From Croceivirga sp. (GTDB lineage: Bacteria; Bacteroidota; Bacteroidia; Flavobacteriales; Flavobacteriaceae), in NCBI GenBank assembly GCA_028281025.1, contig JANQKR010000034.1, positions 190,251 to 254,250 on the forward strand: a DNA stretch of 64,000 nucleotides. The letters run 5' to 3'. The notes beneath the pieces are model-generated. The model saw nothing but the letters and a program-made list of their open reading frames with translations. It did not search any database and was not told the DNA's origin. Each line of letters opens with the position of its first letter. The stretch's first letter is position 1. The translations under genes and the position numbers were made by a program. Positions 53,949 through 63,339 of this stretch are shown here, one piece after another.

Positions 53949-55207
53949 ATTCTTTTTGCCAAGGTTTTCATGGCAGCTACAAAATGGTCCAATTCCTCTG
54001 TTGTGGTATAGATATTGGGCGTTATTCGACATCCTTTCACATTGGCATAATCAATGGCCACAGTCCAGATTTTAAATTCATCCAATAGGATTTTCGCCAA
54101 TTCATGTGGTTTTATATGGCGTATTCCCACATTGGCAATCCCACAGCTCCGTGCTTCTTCAACAGGGGTGTTGACCACTATGTTTTCCACCTCACGAAGT
54201 TGATCGCTCCAATAGCGTTGTATAAAACGCAAGCGTTTTTCTTTGCGCCCCAGTCCTATGATCTCCAAGTAATCCATAGCATCATTAATGGTCAAATCGG
54301 TATGGACCGGATGGGTCCCCGTATGGTTTAATCGCCTAATCTTTGTCTCATCCTTTTCATGTTCTGCAAACAGTGGCCAAATTTTGGGGATGTGTTTTTC
54401 CGCAACATATAATAGCCCGGCCCCCAGAGGCGTACTTAACCATTTGTGCAGACTGGAACCATAATAATCACAGTTCAATGTCGGAATATCAACTTTAATG
54501 TGGCCCACGCAATGGGCACCATCCACCATGACCTCCACGCCATGGGAATGTGCCATGTCGCAAATTTTACGGATTGGTAAAATCTGCCCGGTGATATTGA
54601 CCATATGGCATACCATCAAGAGTTTTGTTTTGGGCGTAATTATGGACTCATATAAGTCCACAATTTCTTCGTCCGATGCAGGATGGTTGGGCAGGGAAAC
54701 TTCTTTACAGATTATCCCATAACGTTTTTCCTGTTGATGGAAATGTATACGCATGGCCCCATAGTCCTGTTTGGCGAAGATGGCTTCATCACCCTTTTTC
54801 CATGGAAACCCTCCGATGACCATATCCAGGGATTCCGTGGTATTCCTGGTTACAATGAGCTCTTTTTCCGAGCAATTCACCAGTTTGGCCAAACGCGCGG
54901 CGACCTTATTTTTATTGTCCCATTGTACCGTTCGCATATAGTGGGAAGCCTCATAATTGACCATACGGACATGTTCCATGTATTTGTTGAGAATGGGCGT
55001 AGGAACAAAATTGTAATACCCATTCTCCAAATTGATATAATCCGGTTTTAAGGCATAATCCATGCGTATGCGCTCCCAGAATGCCTCACCATCAAGTGAA
55101 GGATATGGTAGGTTTTCGGATTGTGAATTCCCTTCCATGGGTATGGTCAGGAAAGGGGTGGCAAGTGTGGCTTGCCCCAACCGTTTTAAAAATTGTCTTT
55201 TTTCCAT
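53945..55207 (-). CDS. Exported class-V aminotransferase-fold PLP enzyme
   Basis: A 420-residue PLP-dependent enzyme of the class V aminotransferase / isopenicillin N epimerase-like group. The PLP lysine is in GSSLHKWLSTPLGAG. The cofactor aspartate region VMVDGAHCVGHI and the substrate-domain start YINLENGYYNFVP are also present. The N-terminus KRQFLKRLGQATLATPFL looks like a signal peptide with a Tat-like KRxFLK motif, so the folded holoenzyme may be exported. The substrate is unknown; cysteine desulfurase, epimerase and lyase activities occur in this fold. It stands alone on the minus strand. Confidence 0.85.
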   Translation of the reverse strand: MEKRQFLKRLGQATLATPFLTIPMEGNSQSENLPYPSLDGEAFWERIRMDYALKPDYINLENGYYNFVPTPILNKYMEHVRMVNYEASHYMRTVQWDNKNKVAARLAKLVNCSEKELIVTRNTTESLDMVIGGFPWKKGDEAIFAKQDYGAMRIHFHQQEKRYGIICKEVSLPNHPASDEEIVDLYESIITPKTKLLMVCHMVNITGQILPIRKICDMAHSHGVEVMVDGAHCVGHIKVDIPTLNCDYYGSSLHKWLSTPLGAGLLYVAEKHIPKIWPLFAEHEKDETKIRRLNHTGTHPVHTDLTINDAMDYLEIIGLGRKEKRLRFIQRYWSDQLREVENIVVNTPVEEARSCGIANVGIRHIKPHELAKILLDEFKIWTVAIDYANVKGCRITPNIYTTTEELDHFVAAMKTLAKRI

Positions 55208-55613
55208 CGCAGTGTATTGTTCTTCATTGGCGTTCAGCCCCCTATGTGCAAAAATGTACTATGATGTTTAAGCGCATCAACAATTTACAACTAAAAAGGA
55301 AAAAATCGATCGTTGGTGGATTCCCCTTTATTACATTGGTTTGTAGATAGCTTTTACAGCATGAGACGATTTGCCCTTTCACATAATGGCTTTGCTGTGG
55401 AATTTTTGTGCAAAGGCTTCTATTCCGGTATTCCGTACTTTTGGAATTTCTTGAATCATCCATCACTTTATCATTCCCAAAATTCCACACTACATCCTCA
55501 TTTTGGATTAAAAAAGGCCCTTATATCGAAATAACATCACTTTTAACAGCACTTTATCAAGTCCTTGGTAAGGTATTTGTTAACTTTAATTGGCTTATGC
55601 GACAAAAATTGTG
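55208..55613. promoter_or_regulatory. 406-base intergenic region
   Basis: The region lies between divergent genes. It contains one full TAnnTTTG match on the plus strand (TACTTTTG, 55436-55443) but no matching -33 element, and a 7-of-8 match (TAACTTTA, 55581-55588) nearer the next gene. Short open frames exist on both strands but none has a recognisable protein or start context. Nothing else was identified. Confidence 0.35.
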
Positions 55614-56270
55614 ATGAAAAGACTTACTTTCCTACTGCTCCTAGCAATGCTCCCGTTTTCCATGACGGGCCAAGGTGATTTGCCTACGACCAAGCCTTTG
55701 GAAATTGGTCGGCAGAACAATTTGGATGCCCTACCGAGCAATAGGGGAACGGTACTCAAGTTTCCATCGGTTTTGGATAATGATCTCATTTCTAAGGAAA
55801 ATCCTATTAAAATGCTGCCGGACAGGCAGTTATTACAGGCAGGCCATGATTTGAAAATTGACCCCAAAGTTGGGGAACGCGAAAAAAAGGGTTCCAACAA
55901 ATTCTATGGCGACCAATATTTGGGGGATTTTAAAACCAATGCAAAGTTTGTTGGAATCGTAGCTCGGGACCATGAGTATGTTGATGGAGATCGGGTAAAA
56001 ATCTATGTCAACGGTGAAGTGGTCGAATACAACCTACTCCTTTCCGGCGCTTTTAAAGGTATTAATATTGACTTGATCGAAGGATTTAACCGACTGGACT
56101 TTGAAGCCTTGAACCAAGGTTCATCCGGTCCCAATACGGCACAGGTTGTGGTTACTGACGAAGCTGGAAAAGTATTGCACAACAATCGCTGGAACCTATC
56201 AACAGGTTCAAAAGCCAGCTTAATAGTGGTCAAAGAACCCAATCTTGAGGAAGAAGAAGAACAAGAGTAG
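55614..56270 (+). CDS. Secreted protein of unknown function
   Basis: A 218-residue protein with a Sec signal peptide (MKRLTFLLLLAMLPFSMTGQG). The mature part is polar and ends in a Glu-rich tail (EEEEEQE). A beta-rich segment with VGIVARDHEYVDGDRVKIYVNG, then VVEYNLLLSGAFKGINIDLIEGFNRLDF and TAQVVVTDEAGKVL, resembles a small beta-sandwich domain. I do not recognise a named family. The ATG at 55614 is chosen since the signal peptide starts there. It is a single-gene unit. Confidence 0.75.
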   Translation: MKRLTFLLLLAMLPFSMTGQGDLPTTKPLEIGRQNNLDALPSNRGTVLKFPSVLDNDLISKENPIKMLPDRQLLQAGHDLKIDPKVGEREKKGSNKFYGDQYLGDFKTNAKFVGIVARDHEYVDGDRVKIYVNGEVVEYNLLLSGAFKGINIDLIEGFNRLDFEALNQGSSGPNTAQVVVTDEAGKVLHNNRWNLSTGSKASLIVVKEPNLEEEEEQE

Positions 56271-56299
56271 ATTTAAAATCATGTTCACTTAGGTTCCAA

Positions 56300-56458
56300 A
56301 GGTTTTCCAATTCCCAACTCCCGACCTCGTACCTCACACCTTGTAATTCCAACTTCTAATCTTGTACTTCGTAATACCTCATACATCTAACTTTCAACTT
56401 CGGAATTCCAATCTCGTACTCCGTACCTCCCAACTTCCTAACACCTAACACCTAACAA
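56300..56458. repeat. Degenerate pyrimidine-rich repeat tract
   Basis: Short units such as CTCGTAC, CTTGTAC, TTCGTAATACCTC, CCAACTTC and CCTAACACCTAACACCTAAC follow each other with variation. The plus strand is strongly pyrimidine-rich, so the minus strand is purine-rich (GTTAGGTGTTAGG, GAGGTACGGAGTACGAG). No ORF crosses it. It lies between the secreted protein gene and the penicillin acylase 3' end, starting 3 bases after the acylase stop. Similar simple degenerate tracts occur in flavobacterial intergenic DNA; a function is not known to me. Confidence 0.7.
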
Positions 56459-56460
56459 AA

Positions 56461-58635
56461 CTATTCCCTTTTACCCGGTGTATAGGTTTCCTTGGCCCGC
56501 TTGAGTACATCTTCCTTATAATAGGCCACATCTTTCCATTGTACATCCGCATACATTTGAATCTGGTCATCAAAATGGGGCGAATTCGGATCACCACTTT
56601 GACCACCCGCCAAAATCGTTTTCGCTTTTACGGTATCGCCAAATTCTACCACAGCCACAAAGCTATTTCCACGGGTGCCGTACAATTTCTTTGCTCCTTC
56701 AGCGGTGTATCGAGCGCCATAGGCGGCCAATGCGCCCCATCGCCCACTCGCAAAACCAATGGGGATACTGGGTTTGGCATCGTCAAAGGCTTGACGGATA
56801 TCACCATTTAGGCGCTGGTAACGATTGACCTCTCCCCAAGGGATTCTCCAAGTGCCAAAATCTTCATTTAATTGGGCCAGCACCCCTTCAAAGACTTTTA
56901 GCTGCTCCCCTTTTTCACTTCCCCAAAAAATAACCCGTTCCATTGGGCTCATGCCCTTAGGATATGCCCCGGTTCGATAATAGCGCGTGCCATAAAAGTG
57001 GGCCAAGGTCATAGCGATGGATTCCTTGGAAGTTTTATAGTCCCAATTATGAAGGATTTCAATGGCCTCTTTCATTTTGGGATCTTTGTCATCATTGGAG
57101 TGGTAGGCATTGACCAATCCTGGAATCAACGCTTTAAAAGCGGGCAAATAAGGGTCGTGGGCCAGGTGTATTAAACTATCCAAGGTATAGCCACTTCCAT
57201 CTTTCAGCAATTGAATGGCATGTACTCCCCTGAAGTTTTCTTGGTCCCTAGACATATATTTGGGATAATCGCCGCGTTTGGGACTGTACTCCAATGCGGC
57301 CGTATAGGGTGTGGAGTTGCAATTCTGAATCCATCCATTGGGTGGATTTTTTATCAATATGTTTTCATCTACGGTATGCAATCCTTGCCAATCCGTTTTG
57401 GGATTATGTCCCTCTACCGGTACCGTATAATCAAAATCCGTATCACGTTTCGGAATAAAGTTGCCATGAAAGTACGCTATATTGCCTCCAGCATCGGCAT
57501 ACACGGTGTTGTTGGAGGAATTGGTGCGGATATCCATCATCTTTCGAAATCCTTCATAACCTTCTTGTTTGGTCCTTATATAGGATTGTTCCAACGCTTT
57601 GACCGGTTCCCACATCATGGCAGAGGCCGTCCACTGACCATCCACGGTATGGGTTATTGGGCCATGGTGGGTGCGGAACATAGGAAAGGTTTTTTCCTTA
57701 AGCCCATTCCCGTCCTTATATTTTAGGGTTACCATTGTAGAGTCCACCGGACGCAATTCTTCTCCATATTGATAAAAGAGTTTACCATCGTTCTTTACCA
57801 TGGTTTCCTTAAACTCGTCCATAACATCCGTATAGGTCGAAGTATGCATCCATCCCGTTTTTGCGTTAAATCCCTGGTAAACAAAAAATTGCCCCCAAGT
57901 CACTGCGCCATAAGCATTTAATCCTTCCTCACTGACCATATGGACCTCCCCCCGAAAATAAAAGGAGGTATGTGGATTGATCAATAACATGGCGTTGCCG
58001 GACTGTGTTAAATCCCCTGAAATGGCAATGCCGTTGGACCCCTGCGGTTCTACCATTCCTTTTTCTTTTTTTAGTTCCAACAACTCCATTTCCGGAAGTT
58101 CCATACCGGATTCATAAAATCGTTCGATCTTTCTTGTAGAAATCCGTTCAATATCCCCACCTATACTTCCCTCGCTAAAATACATGGGCATCCAGGGCTC
58201 AAAACGGGTCAATAATTTGGGTTTTACCTCGGGATGGGTGTGTAAGTAATAGTTTATGCCGTCCGCAAAGGCATTGCATAGTTTTTTGAGCCATTCCGGA
58301 CTTTTATCATAATTGGCCTTGGCTTCCTGTTCCGTCATAAAAAGTTTGGCACGCAGATCACTGTATAGGGCATCCTCACCTTCAACCTCTGCCAACCGCC
58401 CTGTGGCCCAAATGTAATTTTGCTCCACTCTGTTAAAATCGTCCTCACATTGGGCGTACAATAATCCAAAAACCGCATCAGCGTCCGTTTTTCCATAAAT
58501 ATGGGGCACTCCAAAATCATCCCGAATAATGGTGATGTTTTCTGCCTGGGCTTTCCATTGATTCACCTCGGTTTGGGGTTCATTTCCCTTACAAGCCATC
58601 AAAAGCATTATGCAAATAAGGAATACCGTTCTCAT
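56461..58635 (-). CDS. Penicillin acylase-family lipoprotein
   Basis: A 724-residue N-terminal-nucleophile hydrolase precursor. The lipoprotein signal is MRTVFLICIMLLMAC (Cys15). The alpha chain follows with IIRDDFGVPHIYGKTDADAVFGLLYA. Autocleavage is expected between Gly199 and Ser200 in EPQGSNGIAISG, giving Ser200 as the catalytic N-terminus of the beta chain, which contains INPHTSF and GWIQNCNSTPY. The family hydrolyses amide bonds, including acyl-homoserine lactones and beta-lactam side chains. The real substrate here is unknown. It is transcribed alone, away from the ABC exporter. Confidence 0.9.
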   Translation of the reverse strand: MRTVFLICIMLLMACKGNEPQTEVNQWKAQAENITIIRDDFGVPHIYGKTDADAVFGLLYAQCEDDFNRVEQNYIWATGRLAEVEGEDALYSDLRAKLFMTEQEAKANYDKSPEWLKKLCNAFADGINYYLHTHPEVKPKLLTRFEPWMPMYFSEGSIGGDIERISTRKIERFYESGMELPEMELLELKKEKGMVEPQGSNGIAISGDLTQSGNAMLLINPHTSFYFRGEVHMVSEEGLNAYGAVTWGQFFVYQGFNAKTGWMHTSTYTDVMDEFKETMVKNDGKLFYQYGEELRPVDSTMVTLKYKDGNGLKEKTFPMFRTHHGPITHTVDGQWTASAMMWEPVKALEQSYIRTKQEGYEGFRKMMDIRTNSSNNTVYADAGGNIAYFHGNFIPKRDTDFDYTVPVEGHNPKTDWQGLHTVDENILIKNPPNGWIQNCNSTPYTAALEYSPKRGDYPKYMSRDQENFRGVHAIQLLKDGSGYTLDSLIHLAHDPYLPAFKALIPGLVNAYHSNDDKDPKMKEAIEILHNWDYKTSKESIAMTLAHFYGTRYYRTGAYPKGMSPMERVIFWGSEKGEQLKVFEGVLAQLNEDFGTWRIPWGEVNRYQRLNGDIRQAFDDAKPSIPIGFASGRWGALAAYGARYTAEGAKKLYGTRGNSFVAVVEFGDTVKAKTILAGGQSGDPNSPHFDDQIQMYADVQWKDVAYYKEDVLKRAKETYTPGKRE

Positions 58636-58759
58636 AGTTAAGATTTATACATTTCTCTGCTTTAAAGATAACACTCCCGTCCCATCTTAAAAACCCCTGG
58701 CCATATCAGCTGTCCATTTGGTCTATTTTTAAACTAACTTGCAGCTCTTTTACAACGGC

Positions 58760-60499
58760 ATGGCAGAGAAAAAAGTAAGCGTCCTAAAGGCGTTTAAAAC
58801 CATTATTTGGCCCAGAAGGAATTTGGTGTTCCTAGGTCTATTATTGATTGTAATAAACAAGGGCGCAAGTTTTATCCCTCCGGTATCCCTTCGGTATTTT
58901 TTGGATGATGTGGTTCCAAATAAGGACTACGGGTTTTTAAAAATCTTGGTGGCCGTAGTGATTCTTTCGTTCTTGATCCAAGCCATTATGTCCTTTTTAT
59001 TGACCAAAGTCCTGAGCATACAGGCCCAGTACATGATTTCCGAGCTTAGGGCACAGGTACAGAAACAGGTGCTTTCCTTGCCCATCCGTTTTTTTGACAA
59101 TACCAAATCCGGTGCTTTGGTCTCCCGAATCATGAGCGATGTGGAAGGCATACGAAATTTAATCGGTACCGGATTGGTACAATTGGTAGGGGGTAGCATT
59201 ACTGCTGTGGTTTCCTTGATCTTACTACTTCGGATCAGTCCGGAAATGACCTTATTGACCTTTATTCCCCTCGTGATTTTTTCAATCATTGCCCTAAAGG
59301 CCTTTAAAATCATTAGACCTGTTTTTCGGGAACGGGGAAAAATCAATGCGGAAGTAAAAGGTAGGCTGACCGAGACCTTGGGAGGTATACGGGTCATTAA
59401 AGGGTTCAATGCGGAAGAACAAGAAGCAAGGGTCTTTGAAAGCGGAGTGGAACGACTGTATCAAAATGTAAAGAAGAGCCTAACGGCTACGGCCGTAATG
59501 ACCAGTTCCTCAACTTTTCTCCTCGGACTTGCCACAACAGGTATTATGATGGGCTATGGTGGTTATGAGATGATGCAGGGCGAACTTACCACTGGTGAAT
59601 ATTTTGAATTTACCTTCTTATTGGCACTTATGGTGGCCCCAATAGTTCAAATGAGCAATATTGGCAGTCAACTGACCGAGGCCCTGGCCGGTCTTGACCG
59701 TACCGAGGAATTGATGAACAAAACTGCGGAAGCCAAGGAAAAAGACCGAACCATTACCTTGGATGGCATCCATGGCGATATGGTATTTAAAAACGTTTCC
59801 TTCGCTTATGAAGAAGACAAGGAAGTGCTGCACAATATCAGTTTTAACGTTAGGGCGGGCCAAGTAATCGCCCTGGTGGGAAGTTCCGGTTCTGGAAAAA
59901 GTACCATTGCAGGCTTGGCGGCCAGTTTTTTGAATCCGGATTCGGGCACAATCACCATAGACGGAAAGGATTTATCCCAAGTAGACCTCACCAGTTTCCG
60001 GAGGTTTTTGGGCGTGGTCCTACAGGACGATTTTTTATTTGAAGGACCCATTCGAGAGAATATTTTATTTCCAAGGCCCAACGCCTCAGAAGAAGAATTG
60101 GACGCTGCGGTAAAAGCAGCCTATGTTAACGAGTTTACCGACCGGTTTGACGATGGCCTGGACACCTTGATCGGTGAGCGGGGGGTGAAGCTCTCCGGGG
60201 GGCAGAGGCAACGTATTGCCATAGCCCGTGCCGTTTTGGCAAATCCTAGAATTTTGATTTTGGACGAAGCTACATCGAGCTTGGACACAGAAAGTGAAGC
60301 GTTGATCCAAAAAAGTTTGGCGGAACTGACCAAAGGGCGGACTACTTTTGTTATTGCCCACCGCTTGAGTACCATCCGTAAAGCGGACCAAATTCTAGTG
60401 ATTGAAGATGGGCGTATTTCCGAAAAGGGGACCCATGATGAACTTATTGCATCCAAGGGTAGGTATTATAATCTATTTACCTATCAAGCGAGGATTTAA
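58760..60499 (+). CDS. ABC exporter, fused permease and ATPase
   Basis: A 579-residue half-transporter of the type IV (B-family) exporter group, which works as a homodimer in the inner membrane. Six transmembrane helices occupy about residues 20-310. The ATPase domain has Walker A GSSGSGKST near residue 374, the signature LSGGQRQR, Walker B RILILDEATSSLD and the H-loop VIAHRLS. I use the ATG at 58760 (MAEKKVSV); a TTG seven codons upstream is in frame but non-conserved. The substrate is not indicated; lipids, peptides or drugs are typical. Its stop overlaps that of the ferredoxin gene by four bases. Confidence 0.92.
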   Translation: MAEKKVSVLKAFKTIIWPRRNLVFLGLLLIVINKGASFIPPVSLRYFLDDVVPNKDYGFLKILVAVVILSFLIQAIMSFLLTKVLSIQAQYMISELRAQVQKQVLSLPIRFFDNTKSGALVSRIMSDVEGIRNLIGTGLVQLVGGSITAVVSLILLLRISPEMTLLTFIPLVIFSIIALKAFKIIRPVFRERGKINAEVKGRLTETLGGIRVIKGFNAEEQEARVFESGVERLYQNVKKSLTATAVMTSSSTFLLGLATTGIMMGYGGYEMMQGELTTGEYFEFTFLLALMVAPIVQMSNIGSQLTEALAGLDRTEELMNKTAEAKEKDRTITLDGIHGDMVFKNVSFAYEEDKEVLHNISFNVRAGQVIALVGSSGSGKSTIAGLAASFLNPDSGTITIDGKDLSQVDLTSFRRFLGVVLQDDFLFEGPIRENILFPRPNASEEELDAAVKAAYVNEFTDRFDDGLDTLIGERGVKLSGGQRQRIAIARAVLANPRILILDEATSSLDTESEALIQKSLAELTKGRTTFVIAHRLSTIRKADQILVIEDGRISEKGTHDELIASKGRYYNLFTYQARI

Positions 60500-60828
60500 A
60501 GTTCCTCAGGCGCCAACTCCACCTCCAGTCCCTCAAGTTCCGGTGATATGGGAATTTGACATCCCAACCTTGAACTCTCCTCAACATTGAATGCTTCGGA
60601 CAACATCGCCTCCTCATCATCCGATTTTTCTGGAAGTTCATGGCCCGATCTTATATAGCATTGACAGGACGCACACATGGCCATACCACCACAAATCCCA
60701 ATAGTCCCTTCCGGGGCCAGTTCATACGAACGAACCACTTCCATTAGGTTCATGTTCATATCGGTCGGGGCTTCAACCTCATGAAGATTTCCCTCCCTGT
60801 CTACAATCTTAATTCTGACGTCTGACAT
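60496..60828 (-). CDS. 2Fe-2S ferredoxin (adrenodoxin type)
   Basis: A 110-residue electron carrier. Cluster ligands follow the C-x5-C-x2-C...C pattern: C46, C52, C55 and C90 in GICGGMAMCASC and RLGC. The N-terminus VRIKIVDREGNLHEVEA is the beta-grasp start. The spacing fits vertebrate/bacterial adrenodoxin-type ferredoxins rather than plant type. It begins 3 bases after the reductase gene, so the reductase probably reduces it; it may supply electrons for Fe-S assembly or monooxygenases. Confidence 0.92.
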   Translation of the reverse strand: MSDVRIKIVDREGNLHEVEAPTDMNMNLMEVVRSYELAPEGTIGICGGMAMCASCQCYIRSGHELPEKSDDEEAMLSEAFNVEESSRLGCQIPISPELEGLEVELAPEEL

Positions 60829-60831
60829 CTA

Positions 60832-61893
60832 TTATTCAATTGCTTTCACCACAGCCTTTGGGGCTTCTTTCTTACTACCATCAAATCCTTCCACACCACC
60901 CACAGTGGTATATTTCATTACATACTTTTTATCCGGAAAAATGCGTTGATAGGCGCTTTGGCACATCAGAGTTGCCTCATGAAAACCGCAAAGAATCAGC
61001 TTTAGCTTCCCCGGATAGGTATTTACGTCGCCAATGGCGTAAATGCCAGGAATATTGGTTTGATAATCGAGGGCATTATTGACCTTAATGGCATTCTTTT
61101 CAATTTCCAGGCCCCAATCGGCTATTGGACCCAGTTTTGGGGAAAGTCCAAAAAGCGGAACAAAATTATCCACCTCAATCCTCATGTCCTCCCTTGGGTT
61201 ATTGTTCTTGCGCACATAAACTGCTTCCAATACCCCATTGCCTTCCAACGAGACAACCTCGGCCGGGGTAATTAAGTTAATCCTCCCCTTGTTTTTTAAT
61301 TCCTGTACCTTTTCAACCGAATCGAGTGCTCCCCGGAATTCGTTCCGTCTGTGTACCAGGGTGATTTCCTTTGCCACATCGGCCAGGAAAATTGACCAAT
61401 CCAAAGCAGAGTCGCCGCCTCCCGCGATAAGGACCTTTTTATCCCGATAAACCTCTGGATCCCGAATAATATAGGTTACCCCATTATCCTCATATTTTGA
61501 TAAGTACTGTAATTGTGGTTTTCTAGGTTCAAAACTTCCCAGCCCACCGGCAATGGCAATGATAGGGGCATGGTGTTTGGTTCCTTTGTTCGTGGTTACC
61601 ACAAAGCTGCCGTCTTCCCGTTTTTCAATGGTATCTGCCCGTTCCCCCAAAGTGAATCCCGGTTGAAATGGTTTTATCTGTTCCATTAAATTATCGACCA
61701 AGTCCCCAGCCAATATCTCAGGAAAACCAGGAATATCATAGATTGGTTTTTTGGGATAAATCTCTGCACATTGACCCCCGGGCTGGGGTAAAGCATCGAT
61801 CAAATGGCATTTTAACTTTAGGAGTCCTGCTTCAAAAACGGCAAAAAGCCCCACAGGGCCTGCACCAATAATCAAGATATCGGTTTTAATCAT
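60832..61893 (-). CDS. Ferredoxin-NADP reductase-like flavoprotein
   Basis: A 353-residue thioredoxin-reductase-like flavoenzyme. The FAD-binding ILIIGAGPVGLFAVFEAGL, the segment PGGQCAEIYPKKPIYDIPGFP, the NADPH-binding LIAGGGDSALDWSIFLAD and the C-terminal FAD contact GIYAIGDVNTYPGKLKLILCGFHEA are all present. It lacks the CxxC redox centre of true thioredoxin reductase, as expected of the TrxR-like ferredoxin-NADP reductase group. The adjacent ferredoxin is the likely partner. It lies 64 bases downstream of the NifU gene in the same direction. Confidence 0.9.
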   Translation of the reverse strand: MIKTDILIIGAGPVGLFAVFEAGLLKLKCHLIDALPQPGGQCAEIYPKKPIYDIPGFPEILAGDLVDNLMEQIKPFQPGFTLGERADTIEKREDGSFVVTTNKGTKHHAPIIAIAGGLGSFEPRKPQLQYLSKYEDNGVTYIIRDPEVYRDKKVLIAGGGDSALDWSIFLADVAKEITLVHRRNEFRGALDSVEKVQELKNKGRINLITPAEVVSLEGNGVLEAVYVRKNNNPREDMRIEVDNFVPLFGLSPKLGPIADWGLEIEKNAIKVNNALDYQTNIPGIYAIGDVNTYPGKLKLILCGFHEATLMCQSAYQRIFPDKKYVMKYTTVGGVEGFDGSKKEAPKAVVKAIE

Positions 61894-61957
61894 ACGTTAA
61901 ATAAATTAGGGCAAATCCAAGGTTTTGAACATCTTGGTCCAATAGGAAATACTCGAC

Positions 61958-62197
61958 TTAGCTCAGATTAATTACTTCCTCAATTTGAGGGGCGTATTTT
62001 TTTATGGTCATTTCCACCCCGCTTTTCAAGGTCATTTGATTAACTGAGCATCCTATACAGTTCCCCTCCAGCTTCACTTTTACCGAAGTACCGTTATCAA
62101 TGGAAACCAATGAGATATCACCCCCGTCACTTTGTAGGAAGGGACGAATCTCATCCAAGGCTTTCTCTACGTTAGTATGTATTTCTTCCGCTGTCAT
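61958..62197 (-). CDS. NifU C-terminal-domain Fe-S scaffold protein
   Basis: A 79-residue protein consisting of just the NifU C-terminal (Nfu) domain, with the cluster-binding CIGC (C47, C50) after VKLEGN. It carries and delivers Fe-S clusters to target proteins. Its start overlaps the stop of the Mrp-type ATPase gene by four bases (ATGA), which couples two Fe-S assembly factors. Confidence 0.92.
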   Translation of the reverse strand: MTAEEIHTNVEKALDEIRPFLQSDGGDISLVSIDNGTSVKVKLEGNCIGCSVNQMTLKSGVEMTIKKYAPQIEEVINLS

Positions 62198-63339
62198 ATT
62201 CGTTTCTTTTTAATGGCGGAACATCCCGCCATTGTTGTAATTTTTATCGCTTCCGTAGGAGGCAGTTCCTTGTTTCTGTTTACCAGTTCCTGCACCACAT
62301 TTTTTGTGAGTTCCTCAAAAGCTTCTTCTGTAGGTGTTGCCGTTTGCAGGGCTGCGGGCCTTCCCACATCCCCGGCCTCCCTAATACTCTGTACCAATGG
62401 GATTTCCCCCAAGAAAGGTACGTTCAAATCCTGGGCCAAATTCTTGGCTCCGTCTTTACCAAAGATATGATATTTGTTTTCAGGAAGTTCCGCTGGAGTA
62501 AAATAGGCCATATTTTCCACAATCCCCAATACGGGAACATTTATGGACTCTTGTTGGAACATCGCCACCCCTTTTCGCGCATCCGCTAGGGCAATTTCCT
62601 GTGGGGTACTGACAACAACGGCCCCAGTTACGGGCAGTGATTGCATGATACTCAAATGAATATCCCCAGTCCCGGGAGGTAAGTCCAACAATAAGAAGTC
62701 CAATTGCCCCCAATGGGCGTCAAAAATCATCTGGTTTAAGGCTTTACTGGCCATAGGACCCCTCCAAATCACAGCTTGATTGGGTTGGGTGAAAAAACCA
62801 ATGGACAACATTTTTACCCCATAATTTTCTACGGGTTTCATTTTATTTTTACCGTCAACGTTCACCGAAAGGGGACGTTCTTGGGCAACATCGAACATAA
62901 TGGGCATGGAAGGACCATAAATGTCCGTGTCCAATAAGCCCACTTTAAAGCCCATTTTGGCAAGGGTAACCGCCAGGTTTGCCGTTACAGTTGATTTCCC
63001 CACACCACCTTTACCGGATGCCACTGCAATGATATTGTTGATTCCGGGAATGGGCTTCCCCTTTATTTGATTGACCTTGGGCTTAGCAGGTGCATCCACT
63101 TTTAAGTTGACCTTGATCTTTGCTTTCGCATAGACCTTTTCGTGGATGATCTTTAAGATTTCCACCTCGGTTTTCTTTCTGGCCTGCAAACTCGGATTTT
63201 TAATGGTGATATCCACTTCCACCTCATCTCCAAAAACCTGTACGTTGGTCACCGCACCACTCTCCACCATATTCTGCCCCTCGCCAGGTACGGTAATATG
63301 TTCCAAAGCTGCAAAAACTTCCTTTTTTGTAAACTTCAT
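62194..63339 (-). CDS. apbC: Mrp/NBP35-type Fe-S carrier ATPase
   Basis: A 381-residue P-loop ATPase of the Mrp/ApbC family. The N-terminal MIP18/DUF59 domain covers residues 1-80. The deviant Walker A GKGGVGKST is at 109-117, with DTDIYGPSMP and LDLPPGTGD further on. The CxxC usually present in Mrp (ENMSYFxCPHC-type) is replaced by ENMAYFTPAELPENKY, with only one Cys near the C-terminus (MAGC). It may therefore bind its cluster differently or rely on the coupled NifU protein. First gene of the minus-strand Fe-S cluster. Confidence 0.92.
   Translation of the reverse strand: MKFTKKEVFAALEHITVPGEGQNMVESGAVTNVQVFGDEVEVDITIKNPSLQARKKTEVEILKIIHEKVYAKAKIKVNLKVDAPAKPKVNQIKGKPIPGINNIIAVASGKGGVGKSTVTANLAVTLAKMGFKVGLLDTDIYGPSMPIMFDVAQERPLSVNVDGKNKMKPVENYGVKMLSIGFFTQPNQAVIWRGPMASKALNQMIFDAHWGQLDFLLLDLPPGTGDIHLSIMQSLPVTGAVVVSTPQEIALADARKGVAMFQQESINVPVLGIVENMAYFTPAELPENKYHIFGKDGAKNLAQDLNVPFLGEIPLVQSIREAGDVGRPAALQTATPTEEAFEELTKNVVQELVNRNKELPPTEAIKITTMAGCSAIKKKRI

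Noticed and set aside
58927..59409. A 160-codon minus-strand open frame opposite the ABC exporter
   Set aside because: It mirrors the conserved transmembrane region of the exporter and has no family resemblance of its own.
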